Of a DNA stretch of 64,000 nucleotides, positions 21,357 to 30,639 are shown piece after piece (position 1 is the first letter of the stretch; each line of letters starts with the position of its first letter). The translations under genes were made by a program, and so were the position numbers. The DNA comes from Doryteuthis pealeii (lineage: Eukaryota > Mollusca > Cephalopoda > Myopsida > Loliginidae): the NCBI GenBank assembly GCA_023376005.1, contig CM042152.1, positions 80,170,169 through 80,234,168 on the forward strand, in the 5' to 3' direction. The notes under the pieces were generated by a model. That model was given only the letters and a program-made list of their open reading frames with translations, ran no database searches and had not been told where the DNA came from.

Positions 21357-21477
21357 AGATCAAATGAGAAAAAAGTAAATATTTTATCATAAAGAACGTC
21401 CGCAAAATTTTAAAAAATCAGAAACACATTTTTTTTTAAATTAAAATTAAAATTAAAACCATTTTGCGTAACGTCTT

Positions 21478-21478
<1 letters not shown>

Positions 21479-21513
<35 letters not shown>
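21479..21513. repeat. (TA)n, left boundary of the T1 pair
   Basis: TA run abutting the start of the first T1 unit. Confidence 0.95.
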
Positions 21514-21515
<2 letters not shown>

Positions 21516-21820
21516 CAGATTCACCGTATTCGGCTCGGCCAAATCTCACTTTGTTTACATAGTTTGAGAACTCTAGGTGAAGGTCATTTCCCCTTAGAAA
21601 TATAGCAATTAAATAGCCTGCTATACTTGGCGACTGACTGTGGATGTGTGGGTAAGAAGCTTGGCGAGCGTAAATTCGTTCGGGTTTCAAACCCAGCCAG
21701 AGGCAGCTGCTAAAACCGTATAACTATACTGAGAGAGGTGATACTCGAAACACGTGTCTATAGTTTACCCCTATTATACGCTCCCGTTCTCGTTGAGCAC
21801 TCTATTTAGAAGGTATATAA
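21513..21820 (+). mobile_element. T1 unit 1: tRNA-like head plus broken hammerhead
   Basis: First of two tandem units with a 308-bp period. It contains an A-box-like TGGGTAAGAAG at 21649, a B-box-like GGGTTTCAAACC at 21682, and a hammerhead region at 21722-21765. That region has lost one base of the core (CTGAGA instead of CTGATGA) and one C of stem II. The GTC cleavage triplet and stem I are kept. After the ribozyme, about 60 bp of extra sequence leads into unit 2. It could be a Penelope-type terminal repeat or a retrozyme-like unit. Confidence 0.7.
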
Positions 21821-21956
21821 TTGCAGATTCACCGTATTCGGCTCGGCCAAATCTCACTTTGTTTACATAGTTTGAGAACTCTAGGTGAAGGTCATTTCCC
21901 CTTAGAAATATAGCAATTAAATAGCCTGCTATACTTGGCGACTGACTGTGGATGTG

Positions 21957-22001
21957 TGGGTAAGAAGCTTGGCGAGCGTAAATTCGTTCGGGTTTCAAAC
22001 C
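21957..22001 (+). promoter_or_regulatory. Pol III type 2-like A and B boxes of T1
   Basis: TGGGTAAGAAG matches the A-box consensus at 10 of 11 positions. GGGTTTCAAACCC resembles a B-box with changes. The spacing of about 33 nt is typical of tRNA genes. The head around TAAGAAGCTTGG recalls tRNA-derived SINE heads. The same pair sits 308 bp upstream in unit 1. Confidence 0.5.
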
Positions 22002-22029
22002 CAGCCAGAGGCAGCTGCTAAAACCGTAT

Positions 22030-22075
22030 AACTATACTGATGAGAGGTGATACCTCGAAACACGTGTCTATAGTT
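22030..22075 (+). ncRNA. Hammerhead ribozyme, type I, complete core
   Basis: Stem I is AACTATA (22030-22036) with TATAGTT (22069-22075), 7 bp. The core CTGATGA is at 22037-22043. Stem II is GAGGT/ACCTC with loop GAT. GAAA is at 22057-22060, then a very short stem III (A-U and C-G, loop ACGT) and the triplet GTC. Predicted self-cleavage is after 22068. Every conserved hammerhead nucleotide is present. The short stem III is the form known from Penelope-like elements and retrozymes, which often act as dimers. Confidence 0.88.
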
Positions 22076-22080
22076 TACCC

Positions 22081-22112
<32 letters not shown>

Positions 22113-22137
22113 CACAGACATATATATATATATATAT

Positions 22138-22168
<31 letters not shown>

Positions 22169-22219
22169 TTGACATGTCTCTTTAGGCTAATTTTCCCCAT
22201 CAATTACATAACAGTGCCA

Positions 22220-22269
<50 letters not shown>

Positions 22270-22270
22270 G
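22081..22270. repeat. TA, CA, GA and TC microsatellites
   Basis: TA with a CACACACAGA island (22081-22137), then GA-rich (22138-22170), then CTGT and TC (22219-22266). Confidence 0.9.
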
Positions 22271-22746
22271 AAGGATTACCATTATGTGAATAACATGGCG
22301 CCAACTAGGATTGAAACCGTGACCCGCACTAATGTGACTTTCTATTGATACATGGCTACCTCGGTTAGTGAGGTCAGAATGAAAATCGGATTAAAAAACA
22401 AAACAATTGAGTAGCCGTTTCATTTTTTGCTGACCAACGAATGTTAAATCTTGATAGCTGAAGGAACAACGGGATGTTTAAAATAGCAGTTAAGGCATAC
22501 GGAGTTATTTCCCTTGTCATTTTCTTGAGAGTTCGAGAAGCGATGATATAGACAATAAAGACAACAGAAAGAAATACTTGAAGATCAAGCACCTTGGTGT
22601 AGCGTACGGATTTACACGCTACGAGGTTAGTGACAAACATTGTTAGACAGTTACCCTGTCGAGGAATAACTGATTACGTCATCAGTTACGTAATTGATTA
22701 CGTAACTAATGACGTAATGGGCTTCTTATTTCCCGCCAAGTTTAAT
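22271..22746. other. Unassigned; includes TTACGT cluster
   Basis: At about 22668-22720 ATTACGTCATCAGTTACGTA and nearby repeats form an imperfect palindrome of TTACGT/ACGTAA words (CREB/ATF-like sites by composition only). GTCGAGG and a short ORF lie before it. No gene assigned. Confidence 0.4.
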
Positions 22747-23380
22747 TATTTATAATAGAGATTCGGTGTCTATTTATCTGTAACCGAAACTACGTCACTG
22801 CTTACGTCACATTACCCAAAATCGTCAATACATAGAATAAAGAATAATTAATATTAATAAAATAAATTAAAATTAAAGCTGTTCCTTAAATCCTTTCCAT
22901 TGTAATAATGACAATTTAAATAAATAAACAATGTATTATTTAAATGATTAAACTATATAAATAATGAAATTAATTTTTAAAAATTATATCATTACTTTAA
23001 ATAGAAAAAATAATTTGCGAAATTTGTAATCAATTTTTAAAATTATTTTTTACTCTAGCCCTTCTTTCAGTAGCAAGAAGTTCACTAAAACGTTTTCAAA
23101 TAAATAAATAACTACGATTTTGTGTAAAATTTATGTGTAGATTATTCAAAATAATTATTTAGTTAATAATTAATAGATGCACGCAATATTTTATTTGAGG
23201 GGGACAGAATTAAGTTTCAATTTCAAATTGTTTTAATTTTTTATTCTTTCAATAAATTTGATGATTTTAGTTACTTATGATACAAACCCTCTGACATTAA
23301 CTTTTTAACCCCAAACCCCTCAGGCAATATCTTTCAAAAAATAATTCTTATACCGCCCGGAGGGTGTTTTTTGTTGCTGG
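22747..23380 (+). mobile_element. Helitron H1, long copy
   Basis: The 5' side is TTTATAATAGAGATTCGGTG, then CTACGTCACTGCTTACGTC, and a long AT-rich middle (22840-23150) absent from the short H1 copies. The 3' region is CCTCAGGCAATATCTTTC, the hairpin CGCCCGGAGGGTG, a T-rich spacer and CTGG|T. It has no coding capacity. The 5' TC is not clear, so the start is approximate. Confidence 0.75.
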
Positions 23381-23454
23381 TAATTATAAAATCTGCCATG
23401 GCCAGCGAAAAAAGAAAGCAAAAAAAAAAAATTACCCCCTTTAAGGTTTCTTTC

Positions 23455-23580
23455 TTTAATGATATTTCAACCTTTATGGGTTATTTAATGCCAAAGTCAT
23501 CTTTGTAGAAGAACAGTGGTACTATTTAACCCATAGCTGGGGGATTCATACTTTTCCCAAGAGTATTGATAATTAGCTAA
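23455..23580 (-). mobile_element. SINE-C tail fragment (reverse)
   Basis: GGGTTATTTAATGCCAAAGTC, GTAGAAGAACAGTGGTACT and TTTCCCAAGAGTATT are the SINE-C tail read on the minus strand. Confidence 0.65.
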
Positions 23581-23827
23581 TAAACAAATATACCAATTAG
23601 TAGAAATCAATTATTATTTCTTATAGATCAGAAAGCATAGAAAATGTATTTTTGTATAAATCAATTAGATATTGATTTCAACTTTTACAAAAATACTCGT
23701 CAACGAAATATATTTTTTTAAAAACACTACAGGAAAAAATCCTGAATGATGAAACTCATAGAAACAATAATTTTGATAATATTCGGAAGTTTTATCCCGG
23801 TTTCAGTTTCTTTGGATAATAGCATAT
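23581..23827. repeat. Repeat shared with 31000-31200
   Basis: CAATTAGATATTGATTTCAAC, TTTTACAAAAA, GAAACTC and TATTATTTCTTAT in order also occur at 31015-31205. The class is unknown. It may be the flank of an H1-containing element. Confidence 0.5.
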
Positions 23828-23885
23828 CAACCTTCGTGGGTTATTTAATGCCAAAGGCATCCTTGTAGAAGAACAGTAAAGTAAA
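23828..23885 (-). mobile_element. SINE-C fragment interrupted by SINE-B
   Basis: TTCGTGGGTTATTTAATGCC and TCCTTGTAGAAGAACAGTA. The SINE-C body resumes at 24130 with GAAGAACATTAGTGGTACT, so a SINE-B (23898-24130) has inserted into it. Confidence 0.65.
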
Positions 23886-23897
23886 AAAAGTAAAAGT

Positions 23898-24130
23898 TGA
23901 TGAAGTGGCCTATTGTCGGTATCAGTTGATAGCGAGACAGTCTATCTCATTTCGCTTGCAGGGAGATTTTTTAGTTGAGATGGAGCGCCATACTTACCGT
24001 CAGCTCCTCACTTTACTGCATAAATTAGATTACCCAATCTGTGCTATTCATGCGCTGAGTTGTCGGTGACCAGTATCGAACCAGGAACCTTGTGATTTCT
24101 AGGCGGGTGTTCTACAGACTGATCTAAACC
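23898..24130 (-). mobile_element. SINE-B copy nested in SINE-C
   Basis: Minus-strand SINE-B with the tail at 23900 and the head at about 24125 (GATCTAAACC|GAAGAACA). The repeated GAAGAACA(G/T)TA on either side marks the insertion site and looks like a target duplication of about 8-10 bp. Confidence 0.7.
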
Positions 24131-24300
24131 GAAGAACATTAGTGGTACTATTTAACCTATAGTTGGGTGTATAAGGAGGTTCTTAACTTTCCCAAGGGTA
24201 TTAGTCCGAAAATTAACGTAATAGCACGACTGGAATCGAACTCGCTTCCTACGATGTCGCAGTCCTGCACGTTAGCCACTACGCAACAGTAATTACCCCT
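24130..24300 (-). mobile_element. SINE-C head portion (reverse)
   Basis: Continuation of the copy at 23828: TTTCCCAAGGGTATTAGTC, ACGACTGGAATCGAACTCGC (B-box complement) and GCCACTACGCAACAG (head complement). Confidence 0.65.
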
Positions 24301-24350
24301 GGACCTTAAAGTAGCTTCTTGTATATAAAGTTGATAACCAAATAGATTTT

Positions 24351-24693
24351 AGTATTATCTGCGTTATTCGGACTATTGTCCATCTTTATTGTTATTTGTA
24401 CAACGTTTCGGTCGATATGCCCTCCGGCCTTCTTCGGGTATTTCTTGTCGGACTCGGTAACTTTCTCGGACTCGGGAACCTTCTTTTCGGACTCGGGAAC
24501 CTTCTTGTCGTAGTCGGGAACCTTCATGTCGTAATCGGGAGCCATCAGTCGACAAGAAGGTTCCCGAGTCCGAAAATAAGGTTCCCGAGTCCGACAAGAA
24601 ATACCTGAAGAAGGCCGGAGGGCATATCGGCCGAAATGTTGCTCAAATAACAATAAAGACGAGGACAATAGTCCGAATAACGCAGATAATACT
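24351..24693. mobile_element. T3 SINE, palindromic double copy
   Basis: Two T3 3' portions meet head to head. The left one (minus) and right one (plus) share GCGTTATTCGGACTATTGTC and its complement, the CCTTCTTC fold and several 21-22 bp repeats around CGAGTCCGACAAGAA. The left arm has about four minisatellite units and the right about two. No tRNA-like head is present. Confidence 0.75.
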
Positions 24694-25189
24694 AATCATC
24701 AAGCCTCATCTCAAACATTCAGAGAAATAGCAAATAGATTTTGAATTTGTAATTTTGAGATGTGTGTGCGAATTCTAAATCCTGACTTGATCAGCCTTTT
24801 TCGCCTTTATCGTCTATTGAAACAACAACAGATTAATGAAACTAATTAACGTTGTCAGATTAATCTCCTTTTAAGTTGCATAAACGAATGCATTGCTCTA
24901 TGACTGTAATCCCCCATTGAACAGATATTATCGATTCGGCTTCTTCCGTTTACCGATCCGGTTTGGAGGGAAGGGATATCTCGGAAACTGCAATTGACTC
25001 ACTGTAGACAGGGAACACAATCTTCTCGTATGATACACAGACAAATATCACTATTTGGCTTTAACGAGCGGTGACAGAAATACAATAAATTAGAGAGATC
25101 AGAGGAGAGAAGCCAAAGGGTTACGTGAGTGAAGAGAAACTATGACAATACGTAAACCAAATAAGACAAGAGAGATACGGGAGAGAGAT
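24694..25189. other. Unassigned region
   Basis: Contains GATTCGGCTTCTTCCGTTTA and purine-rich stretches but no reading frame or repeat shared in the window. Confidence 0.4.
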
Positions 25190-25635
25190 AGGCCGTGGGT
25201 GGCAACCCGTGATGCTTAAGGAAAGGACCCTACTGGCTGAGTAGTCCTTACTTAGGCTAGACGGTGAGGCCCCTTCCAATCAACCAGCTAGCCACGCCAA
25301 GCCCTAGCACCTATATGATTATCCCAACCCTATTGTCCTCATAGCATGTGCCAACCCTTTTTATCATGTGGGTGCTAGAAGGCGGTGGCTGAGGATCTCC
25401 GTGTCCTAGGAATGAGATTACTGCATCTAGTCGTGAAGTTCCAGTTCTGGAGGTCTGGAGAATGTGGATCACCCCTTCATCGCCATTGTTTCCTGGTCCA
25501 CTCTGACCCGGAGTGGTAGTACCTGTTAGAGTCCCATCTATGAGTTAAATAGAAAAATGTGTTTTTAAATAAAAAATTAAGAACCCATTAAGAATGAATT
25601 CCACCGAGGTTGATATGCCGTAAAACGAAACAAAA
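25190..25635 (+). mobile_element. SINE-D, longest copy
   Basis: Starts near GGGTGGCAACCCGTGATGC, which is found reversed at 41830-41860. It continues through TAGCACCTATATGATTATCC, GTGGGTGCTAGAAGGCGGTGG, the SINE-D core, CCCATCTATGAGTTAAATA and GTTGATATGCCGTAAAACG. This gives the family a length of about 445 bp. The origin of the head is unclear. Confidence 0.7.
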
Positions 25636-25699
25636 TAAACAATTATAGTGCACTTAGTGAGGATCTAACTCAGGAGTAATTGCTCTGCGAGACTATCGT

Positions 25700-26620
25700 G
25701 TTAACCATTACATCACAAACAATGTGCTCATGCCGCCTTGGACGAAATTCGAACTCGGTTTGAAGATTTCGTTTGTCCTAATAGTAATTGATACACTGTC
25801 TCTTAGATCTGAATTTTGTAAATATCAAAGTGTTATAGAGTACCTAAATTATGAGAAAGGAATCGTCTGTTTTCAAAGGAATGTCTGACAAAACCTCGGA
25901 AGATGGGAAACAATGAGATCTCACGGGACTTGTTAATTCAACTTAACAATTGCTAATTACTCTGTTCACCTTATATCTTTGCTTAGTAAAACATTTCCCT
26001 TATCCTTAATACTCGCTGTGTTTCTTCCTATTATTTCTCTGTTAACTCTGATACTCGTGTTTCAACAGTTTGTTAATTCAACCTAGCAATTGCTAATTAC
26101 TCTGTTCACCTTGTATATTTGCTTAGTAAACATTTCCCTTATCCTTAATACTCGTTGTGTTTCTTCCTATTATTTCTCTGTTAACTCTGATACTCGTGTT
26201 TCAACAGTTTGTTAATTCAACCTAGCAATTGCTAATTACTCTGTTCACCTTGTATATTTGCTTAGTAAAACATTTCCCTTATCCTTAATACTCGTTGCGT
26301 TTCTTCCTATTATTTCTCTGTTAACTCTGATACTCGTGTTTCAACAGTTTGTTAATTCAACCTAGCAATTGCTAATTACTCTGTTTACCTTGTATCTTTG
26401 CTTATTAAATCTTTTCTCTTATCCTTAATACTCGTTGCGTCTCTTCCTATTATTTCTCTGTTAACTCTGATACTCGAGTAACAACACCATTACATCACGA
26501 CAATGTACTCGAGAACACAATACCGCCTTAGACGAAATTCGAATCCAGTTAGAAGATTTCGTTTTTCGTAATGGTAATAGCTACTCTATCTCATATATCT
26601 GAACTTAGTAAATATGAAAG
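25700..26620. repeat. 139-bp tandem array framed by a direct repeat
   Basis: Four units at about 25932, 26071, 26210 and 26350, each with TGTTAATTCAAC, CAATTGCTAATTACTCTGTT, ATCCTTAATACTCG and GTTAACTCTGATACTCG. On both sides lies a direct repeat of about 130 bp (25707-25840 and 26487-26618) containing GACGAAATTCGAA and GAAGATTTCGTTT, with its own tRNA-like B-box complement. A single related half-unit is at 30665-30780. Confidence 0.85.
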
Positions 26621-26765
26621 AAAGAAAGAAAGAAAGAAAGAACGTGTGCATGTGTATCGTCGTCCTTCATCCCATTATTATGCATGTATGTATACATGCG
26701 TGTACGTATGTATGCATGCATGTATCTATATGTACTCTACTTGTGTACGCATGCGTATACCGACA
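26612..26765. repeat. (GAAA)n and (GTAT/CATG)n microsatellites
   Basis: GAAA run, then GCATGTATGTATACATGC-type sequence that is partly palindromic. Confidence 0.85.
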
Positions 26766-27239
26766 CAAGTTTATTACTATGACTTCCCATAGTTTTCCCA
26801 TAATTCTCTGTGTTTCGTATGCAGTTCAAGAGAAACATGCTTAAAAGCAATAAACATTCACAATGGCAGCAAAACAATGACCAACTCGCTGTTGGCAACG
26901 ACGGCCATTTTGAATCCATCACCTCTGTCCACTAATGCCGGACATTTTAGGCCAATTTTATAGCTTTATCACCGACCATTTAGCCCTTCGTCTCTGCGTC
27001 TGTCTGTCAACTATGAATGACCATCGATGCGGACACAGTATTTAGGTCGTTAGCATCGCACATGTTGCGCAATAATTCTATGATTGCTCTTCTCGATGAG
27101 ACCGACTAAAAGAAAAAAAATATATTTTTACTGGTTCGCTCACCAACATTTGCAACTTCTCAGTAGGCACAAGACAACGGATTAAATTCAGCAGTTTTTC
27201 AAATTTAATAATTAACACCTTCACTCCCACAGCAGTAAA
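26766..27239. other. Unassigned region
   Basis: Mixed-composition sequence with several short open frames and no recognised domain. Confidence 0.35.
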
Positions 27240-27340
27240 CAAATCGTCGGTGTGGCCTAAAGTCGGTATCAACCAGACAGCGAGGGAGTCTATCCTCTTT
27301 TCCCTAGCGCTAGACCAAGGAGATTATTTTAGCATTTGAA
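27240..27340 (-). mobile_element. SINE-B fragment (reverse)
   Basis: Tail half only: CGTCGGTGTGGCCTAAAGTC, GACAGCGAGGGAGTCTATCC, TAGCGCTAGACCAAGGAG. Confidence 0.75.
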
Positions 27341-27344
27341 GGGA

Positions 27345-27480
27345 TCTTGGGTTATTTTATGCCTGGAGATTAGTGAATAGCATTCATTGTAGGTTTATAT
27401 TTACATTTTTATGTATTTTTTTCTTTCTTTTTTTGTTTGCACATGGTCTATCAATTTTAAATGATTTTTAAACAGATCTA
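27345..27480 (-). mobile_element. SINE-D-type tail fragment
   Basis: GGGTTATTTTATGCCTGGAG, CATTTTTATG and a T-rich tract end near TTTTTAAACAGATCTAAG. It lies between two SINE-B copies. Confidence 0.5.
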
Positions 27481-27489
27481 AGTAAAGTC

Positions 27490-28020
27490 AAATCGTCGGG
27501 GTGGTCTAATGTCGGTATCAGCCAGACAGCGAGGGAGTATATCCCCTTTTTACTAGCGCTAGACAAAGGAGATTATTTTGTCGTCTGAGAGAGCGCCACA
27601 CCTACCATCAGCTACTCAGTTTACTACACAGATCCCTGTGCTAATCATACGCTGAGTTGGCGAGGGCCGGTATCGAACCCGGAACCTTGTTGTTCTAAGT
27701 CAGACGCTCTACCGACTGAGCTAAACCGACCCTTTACTTCACTGCCACAGGACGGGTTAAATAATTGCTAAGCATAAAAAAGTCAGCGTATGGGCTTATT
27801 GTCATTATCAACTGGACAGCGTGGGAGTCTATCCCCTTTTCATCAGCGCTAGACTAGGGAGATTGTTTTTGTTTCTGGGTAGAGCGCCACTACACCTACC
27901 ATCAGCTCCCCACTTTACTGCACTGATCCAAGCTGTGCCACTCATACACTGAGTTGGCGAAAGCCAGTATCGAACCTTGGTGGTTCTTCGGCGGATGCTC
28001 TACCGACTGAGCAAAACCGA
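27490..28020 (-). mobile_element. Two SINE-B copies in tandem (reverse)
   Basis: Near-complete copies at 27490-27735 and 27785-28020. Both run from the tail (GGGGTGGTCTAATGTCGGTATC) to the head (CGCTCTACCGACTGAGCTAA and its variant), separated by about 50 bp. Confidence 0.85.
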
Positions 28021-28600
28021 AGTGTAGAGTAGATTTTAAAATTAACAATTGTGGAAAATTATAGTTGGAAGTTCAGTAAGTTTTATTGAAAAAGTTCCCC
28101 CCCCAGGTTCATCTGGAACGGGACTCTCATTGGTTCAGATAGTCACGTGATCAAATGAATCTGTGAAATTAGAATAAGAATCTACAGTTGGGCACTGGCG
28201 CCCCTTTCGGACAGACATATATTTTGTCGATGCTGCTTTTCTCCCCCACGCTCGTCGTTAAGATTGCATCGGTAATAATAAAAGTGTACACGAAAATATG
28301 CCACAGTGTTCCTTCCATGAAAAGAACAATCAGCGAAGAAGGACAGGAGATGGGACAGGTAGAGAAACAAATAACTCTAGGTGAAGAAGATACCCTGCCG
28401 ATTCGAAAGGGGAGCAGTAACCCAATAGAATAAGACGTTAGAGATGAACTTAAGAATAAATATACAACAGACATACATTAGAACTTTTATGGCATGCCTT
28501 GACGCACAGTTCCACGGAATTGTTGCACGAGTGAATCACTTGTCACTATGAAGGAAAAAATAAATTAAATGCTGAGAAAGCGTTGTTCTTTATCATGTAT
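28021..28600. other. Unassigned region
   Basis: Contains a C-run (28088) and overlapping antisense frames of 62-101 codons without recognisable domains. Not called as a gene. Confidence 0.35.
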
Positions 28601-28604
28601 TTAT

Positions 28605-28775
28605 CCAAGCCCTTCACACGAGCAGGATGTGACACAAGGTCGATTTCTAAACGGAATTTAACAGGTTTAAATTCAGTTTTCCCTCTCTTAGACCGGTTGT
28701 CATACCAATGATAGAGAACCCAGACTGTCCTACTATTTACCCATAGCTGGAGGGAAAAAGATGAATGTATTGATA
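28605..28775 (-). mobile_element. SINE-A tail half (reverse)
   Basis: GAGCAGGATGTGACACAAGG, CTAAACGGAATTTAACAGG and CCCATAGCTGGAGGG. Its head half may be the piece at 29025-29165, with repeat E inserted between. Confidence 0.7.
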
Positions 28776-28784
28776 ACACGGGCC

Positions 28785-29010
28785 TTTCGGGTTCGGTGGG
28801 TTCTGCCACTGGACTATTAATAAAATTAACGGTGTAATCCCAGGAGAAGCAATACCTATCCCCTTGATTTAAAGGGGTAGTGCTGGGTTTATTGTCTAGT
28901 GCCTGAGGCGCCCCATTGAGCGAGAATGCCGAGGGGATTCACGCATTTTTTGTGCCTGTCATCCCACGAGCTTCGGTTTGTGGGGATCCCCCATAAATAT
29001 GACCTTGTGC
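28785..29010 (+). mobile_element. Repeat E copy
   Basis: CCTTTCGGGTTCGGTGGG, GTGTAATCCCAGGAG, TTGATTTAAAGGGG, GTGCCTGAGGCGCCCC, GAATGCCGAGGGG and CACGAGCTTCGGTT parallel 2455-2710 in order. Confidence 0.6.
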
Positions 29011-29024
29011 CTGACCCGCATAAG

Positions 29025-29165
29025 CAGGATGCGGGTAAATACTACAAACGGATGCATGCTTTTCCTAAGTGAAACGCAAATAGTCTTGTCCAGGATTTGA
29101 ACTCGAATTGCTGATTCCATTCCCTCCGACGATAACCGTTGCGATAATCACTTTAGTGTAACGGT
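29025..29165 (-). mobile_element. SINE-A head half (reverse)
   Basis: GTGAAACGCAAATAGTCTTG, CAGGATTTGAACTCGAATTGC, and the complement of the head. It directly follows repeat E. Confidence 0.65.
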
Positions 29166-29537
29166 GTCTAGATTATGATATAGGTTTATTTCCCAACAGT
29201 GTCGGTAATGATATTCTTTTTTGCTTATTGGTGCGTTTTTAGAATAAGACAATACAGATCACTGTGTGCGAGTGGCATTTTCTATAGTTCTGTGTCTCGG
29301 ATCATGCTAGTGTGAAATATAGAACCCCCCCCCGTCGCATCTCACCCCCCACCCTTCAGTCCTTGTGGTTGGTCGATCGGACACAATCATCAGTTAAGTA
29401 GGATTCAGAGATGTTCATCACTTTGAACGAGACATTTTTCCCGACGATTGCACAACTAACCTTAACCTATAAATCTGAATCGTAAGATATCGTAAGAAAA
29501 ACAATGTCTCTACGTATCTTCCCCTACCACCTAACCC
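29166..29537. other. Unassigned; C-run at 29325
   Basis: Mixed sequence with C-runs of 7-9 and no recognised feature. Confidence 0.35.
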
Positions 29538-29538
29538 C

Positions 29539-29575
<37 letters not shown>

Positions 29576-29580
29576 TCTCT

Positions 29581-29626
<46 letters not shown>

Positions 29627-29750
29627 AGTGTTTGTGTTTCGTTCTTTTTTGTTTTATTTCTCTTTATAAATGCACTTCTCTTTTCACGTTCTGTCTGTCT
29701 TCTCTCTTTCATTCCCTCACTAGCTTTTTTGTGTTTTGTCATCTTTTTAA

Positions 29751-29825
<75 letters not shown>

Positions 29826-29880
29826 TTCGTTCTTTCGTTTTTTATTCTTTTTAAATGTACTTCCCTTTTCTCGCTGTCTG

Positions 29881-29950
<70 letters not shown>
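29538..29950. repeat. Higher-order (CTGT)n(TC)n array
   Basis: Three pyrimidine blocks (29540-29625, 29758-29821, 29875-29948) alternate with spacers sharing GTGTTTCGTTCTTT and AAATG(C/T)ACTT. The array looks like a duplicated unit of about 110-130 bp containing a CTGT/TC core. All long open frames here are low complexity. Confidence 0.85.
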
Positions 29951-30239
29951 TTATGACTATTCTTTCTTTTCTTTCACCCTCCACCCTTTTCATTTGCTTT
30001 CCTCTCTTCTTTCAACATCGACAATTATTTTCTCTTCTTTTCTCCACCCCCCCCCTTGTCCGATTGACGCAACACGATATTCCCAACTCCTCATTTGATT
30101 CTTGGGACCGACTGAATAAACATATGTTTCTTAGATAATAAATGAATTAAAGAATTGTAAATTCAACAGGTTTAAACAGAACTTTATTTCTAATCCTATA
30201 GACATACGACCTGCAATCCGATTTTCTGTTAATACATAT

Positions 30240-30350
30240 TTACCAACCCCTCCACACGAGTAGGATGTGACACAAAGTCAATTTCTTAAGCGGAGTTTAA
30301 CATGTTTGAATTCAGAGTTTTCCCCCTCCAAGACCTATTGCAAAACTGCC
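30240..30350 (-). mobile_element. SINE-A tail fragment (reverse)
   Basis: CCCCTCCACACGAGTAGG, GTCAATTTCTTAAGCGGAG and TTTGAATTCAGAGTTTTCC. Confidence 0.7.
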
Positions 30351-30367
30351 ATATAGTACCTAAAAGG

Positions 30368-30625
30368 AAGCGTGTGGTGTTATGGTTAAAGTCATGGGAA
30401 ATGGACACGTCGCCACGAGTTCAAATAACGCTAATACCCTTGGAAAGGTATGAATCCAATTCTCCTCCAGCTATGGATAAATAGTAGGGAAGACCGGGCT
30501 CTTTAACCTTGTTTAGGCAACCGGTCTAGGAGAAGGAAAACTCTGAATTCAAATCCTGTTGAACTCCGCTTAAGAAATTGACCTTGTGTCACATCCTGCT
30601 CGTGCGGAGGGGTTGGTAAATATAT
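30368..30625 (+). mobile_element. SINE-A copy (forward)
   Basis: GTGTGGTGTTATGGTTAAAG, CGAGTTCAAATAACG, CCTTGGAAAGGTATGAATCC and TTGACCTTGTGTCACATCC, then a short TA run. Together with 30240-30350 it makes a tail-out inverted pair. Confidence 0.8.
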
Positions 30626-30639
30626 ATATAGTACTTAAA

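Larger units (their letters stand above)
21821..22080 (+). mobile_element. T1 unit 2: tRNA-like head plus intact hammerhead
   Basis: Nearly identical to unit 1 from 21821 on. The A-box-like element is at 21957 and the B-box-like one at 21990. It ends in a complete hammerhead (22030-22075) and then a TA/CA microsatellite. The antisense open frame shared by both units (about 60 codons) is not supported as a gene. Confidence 0.75.

Noticed and set aside
21436..21998. Identical antisense frames in both T1 units
   Set aside because: The shared frame follows from the tandem duplication, runs opposite to the ribozyme and lacks any recognisable domain.
22668..22720. Clustered CREB/ATF sites as a regulatory element
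   Set aside because: The TTACGTCA words form a local palindrome next to an H1 Helitron whose 5' end also contains TTACGTCA, so they are more likely element-derived.
29504..30138. Frames of 72-168 codons rich in S/L or R/E
   Set aside because: Translations of TC/GA microsatellites; nothing conserved at the ends.
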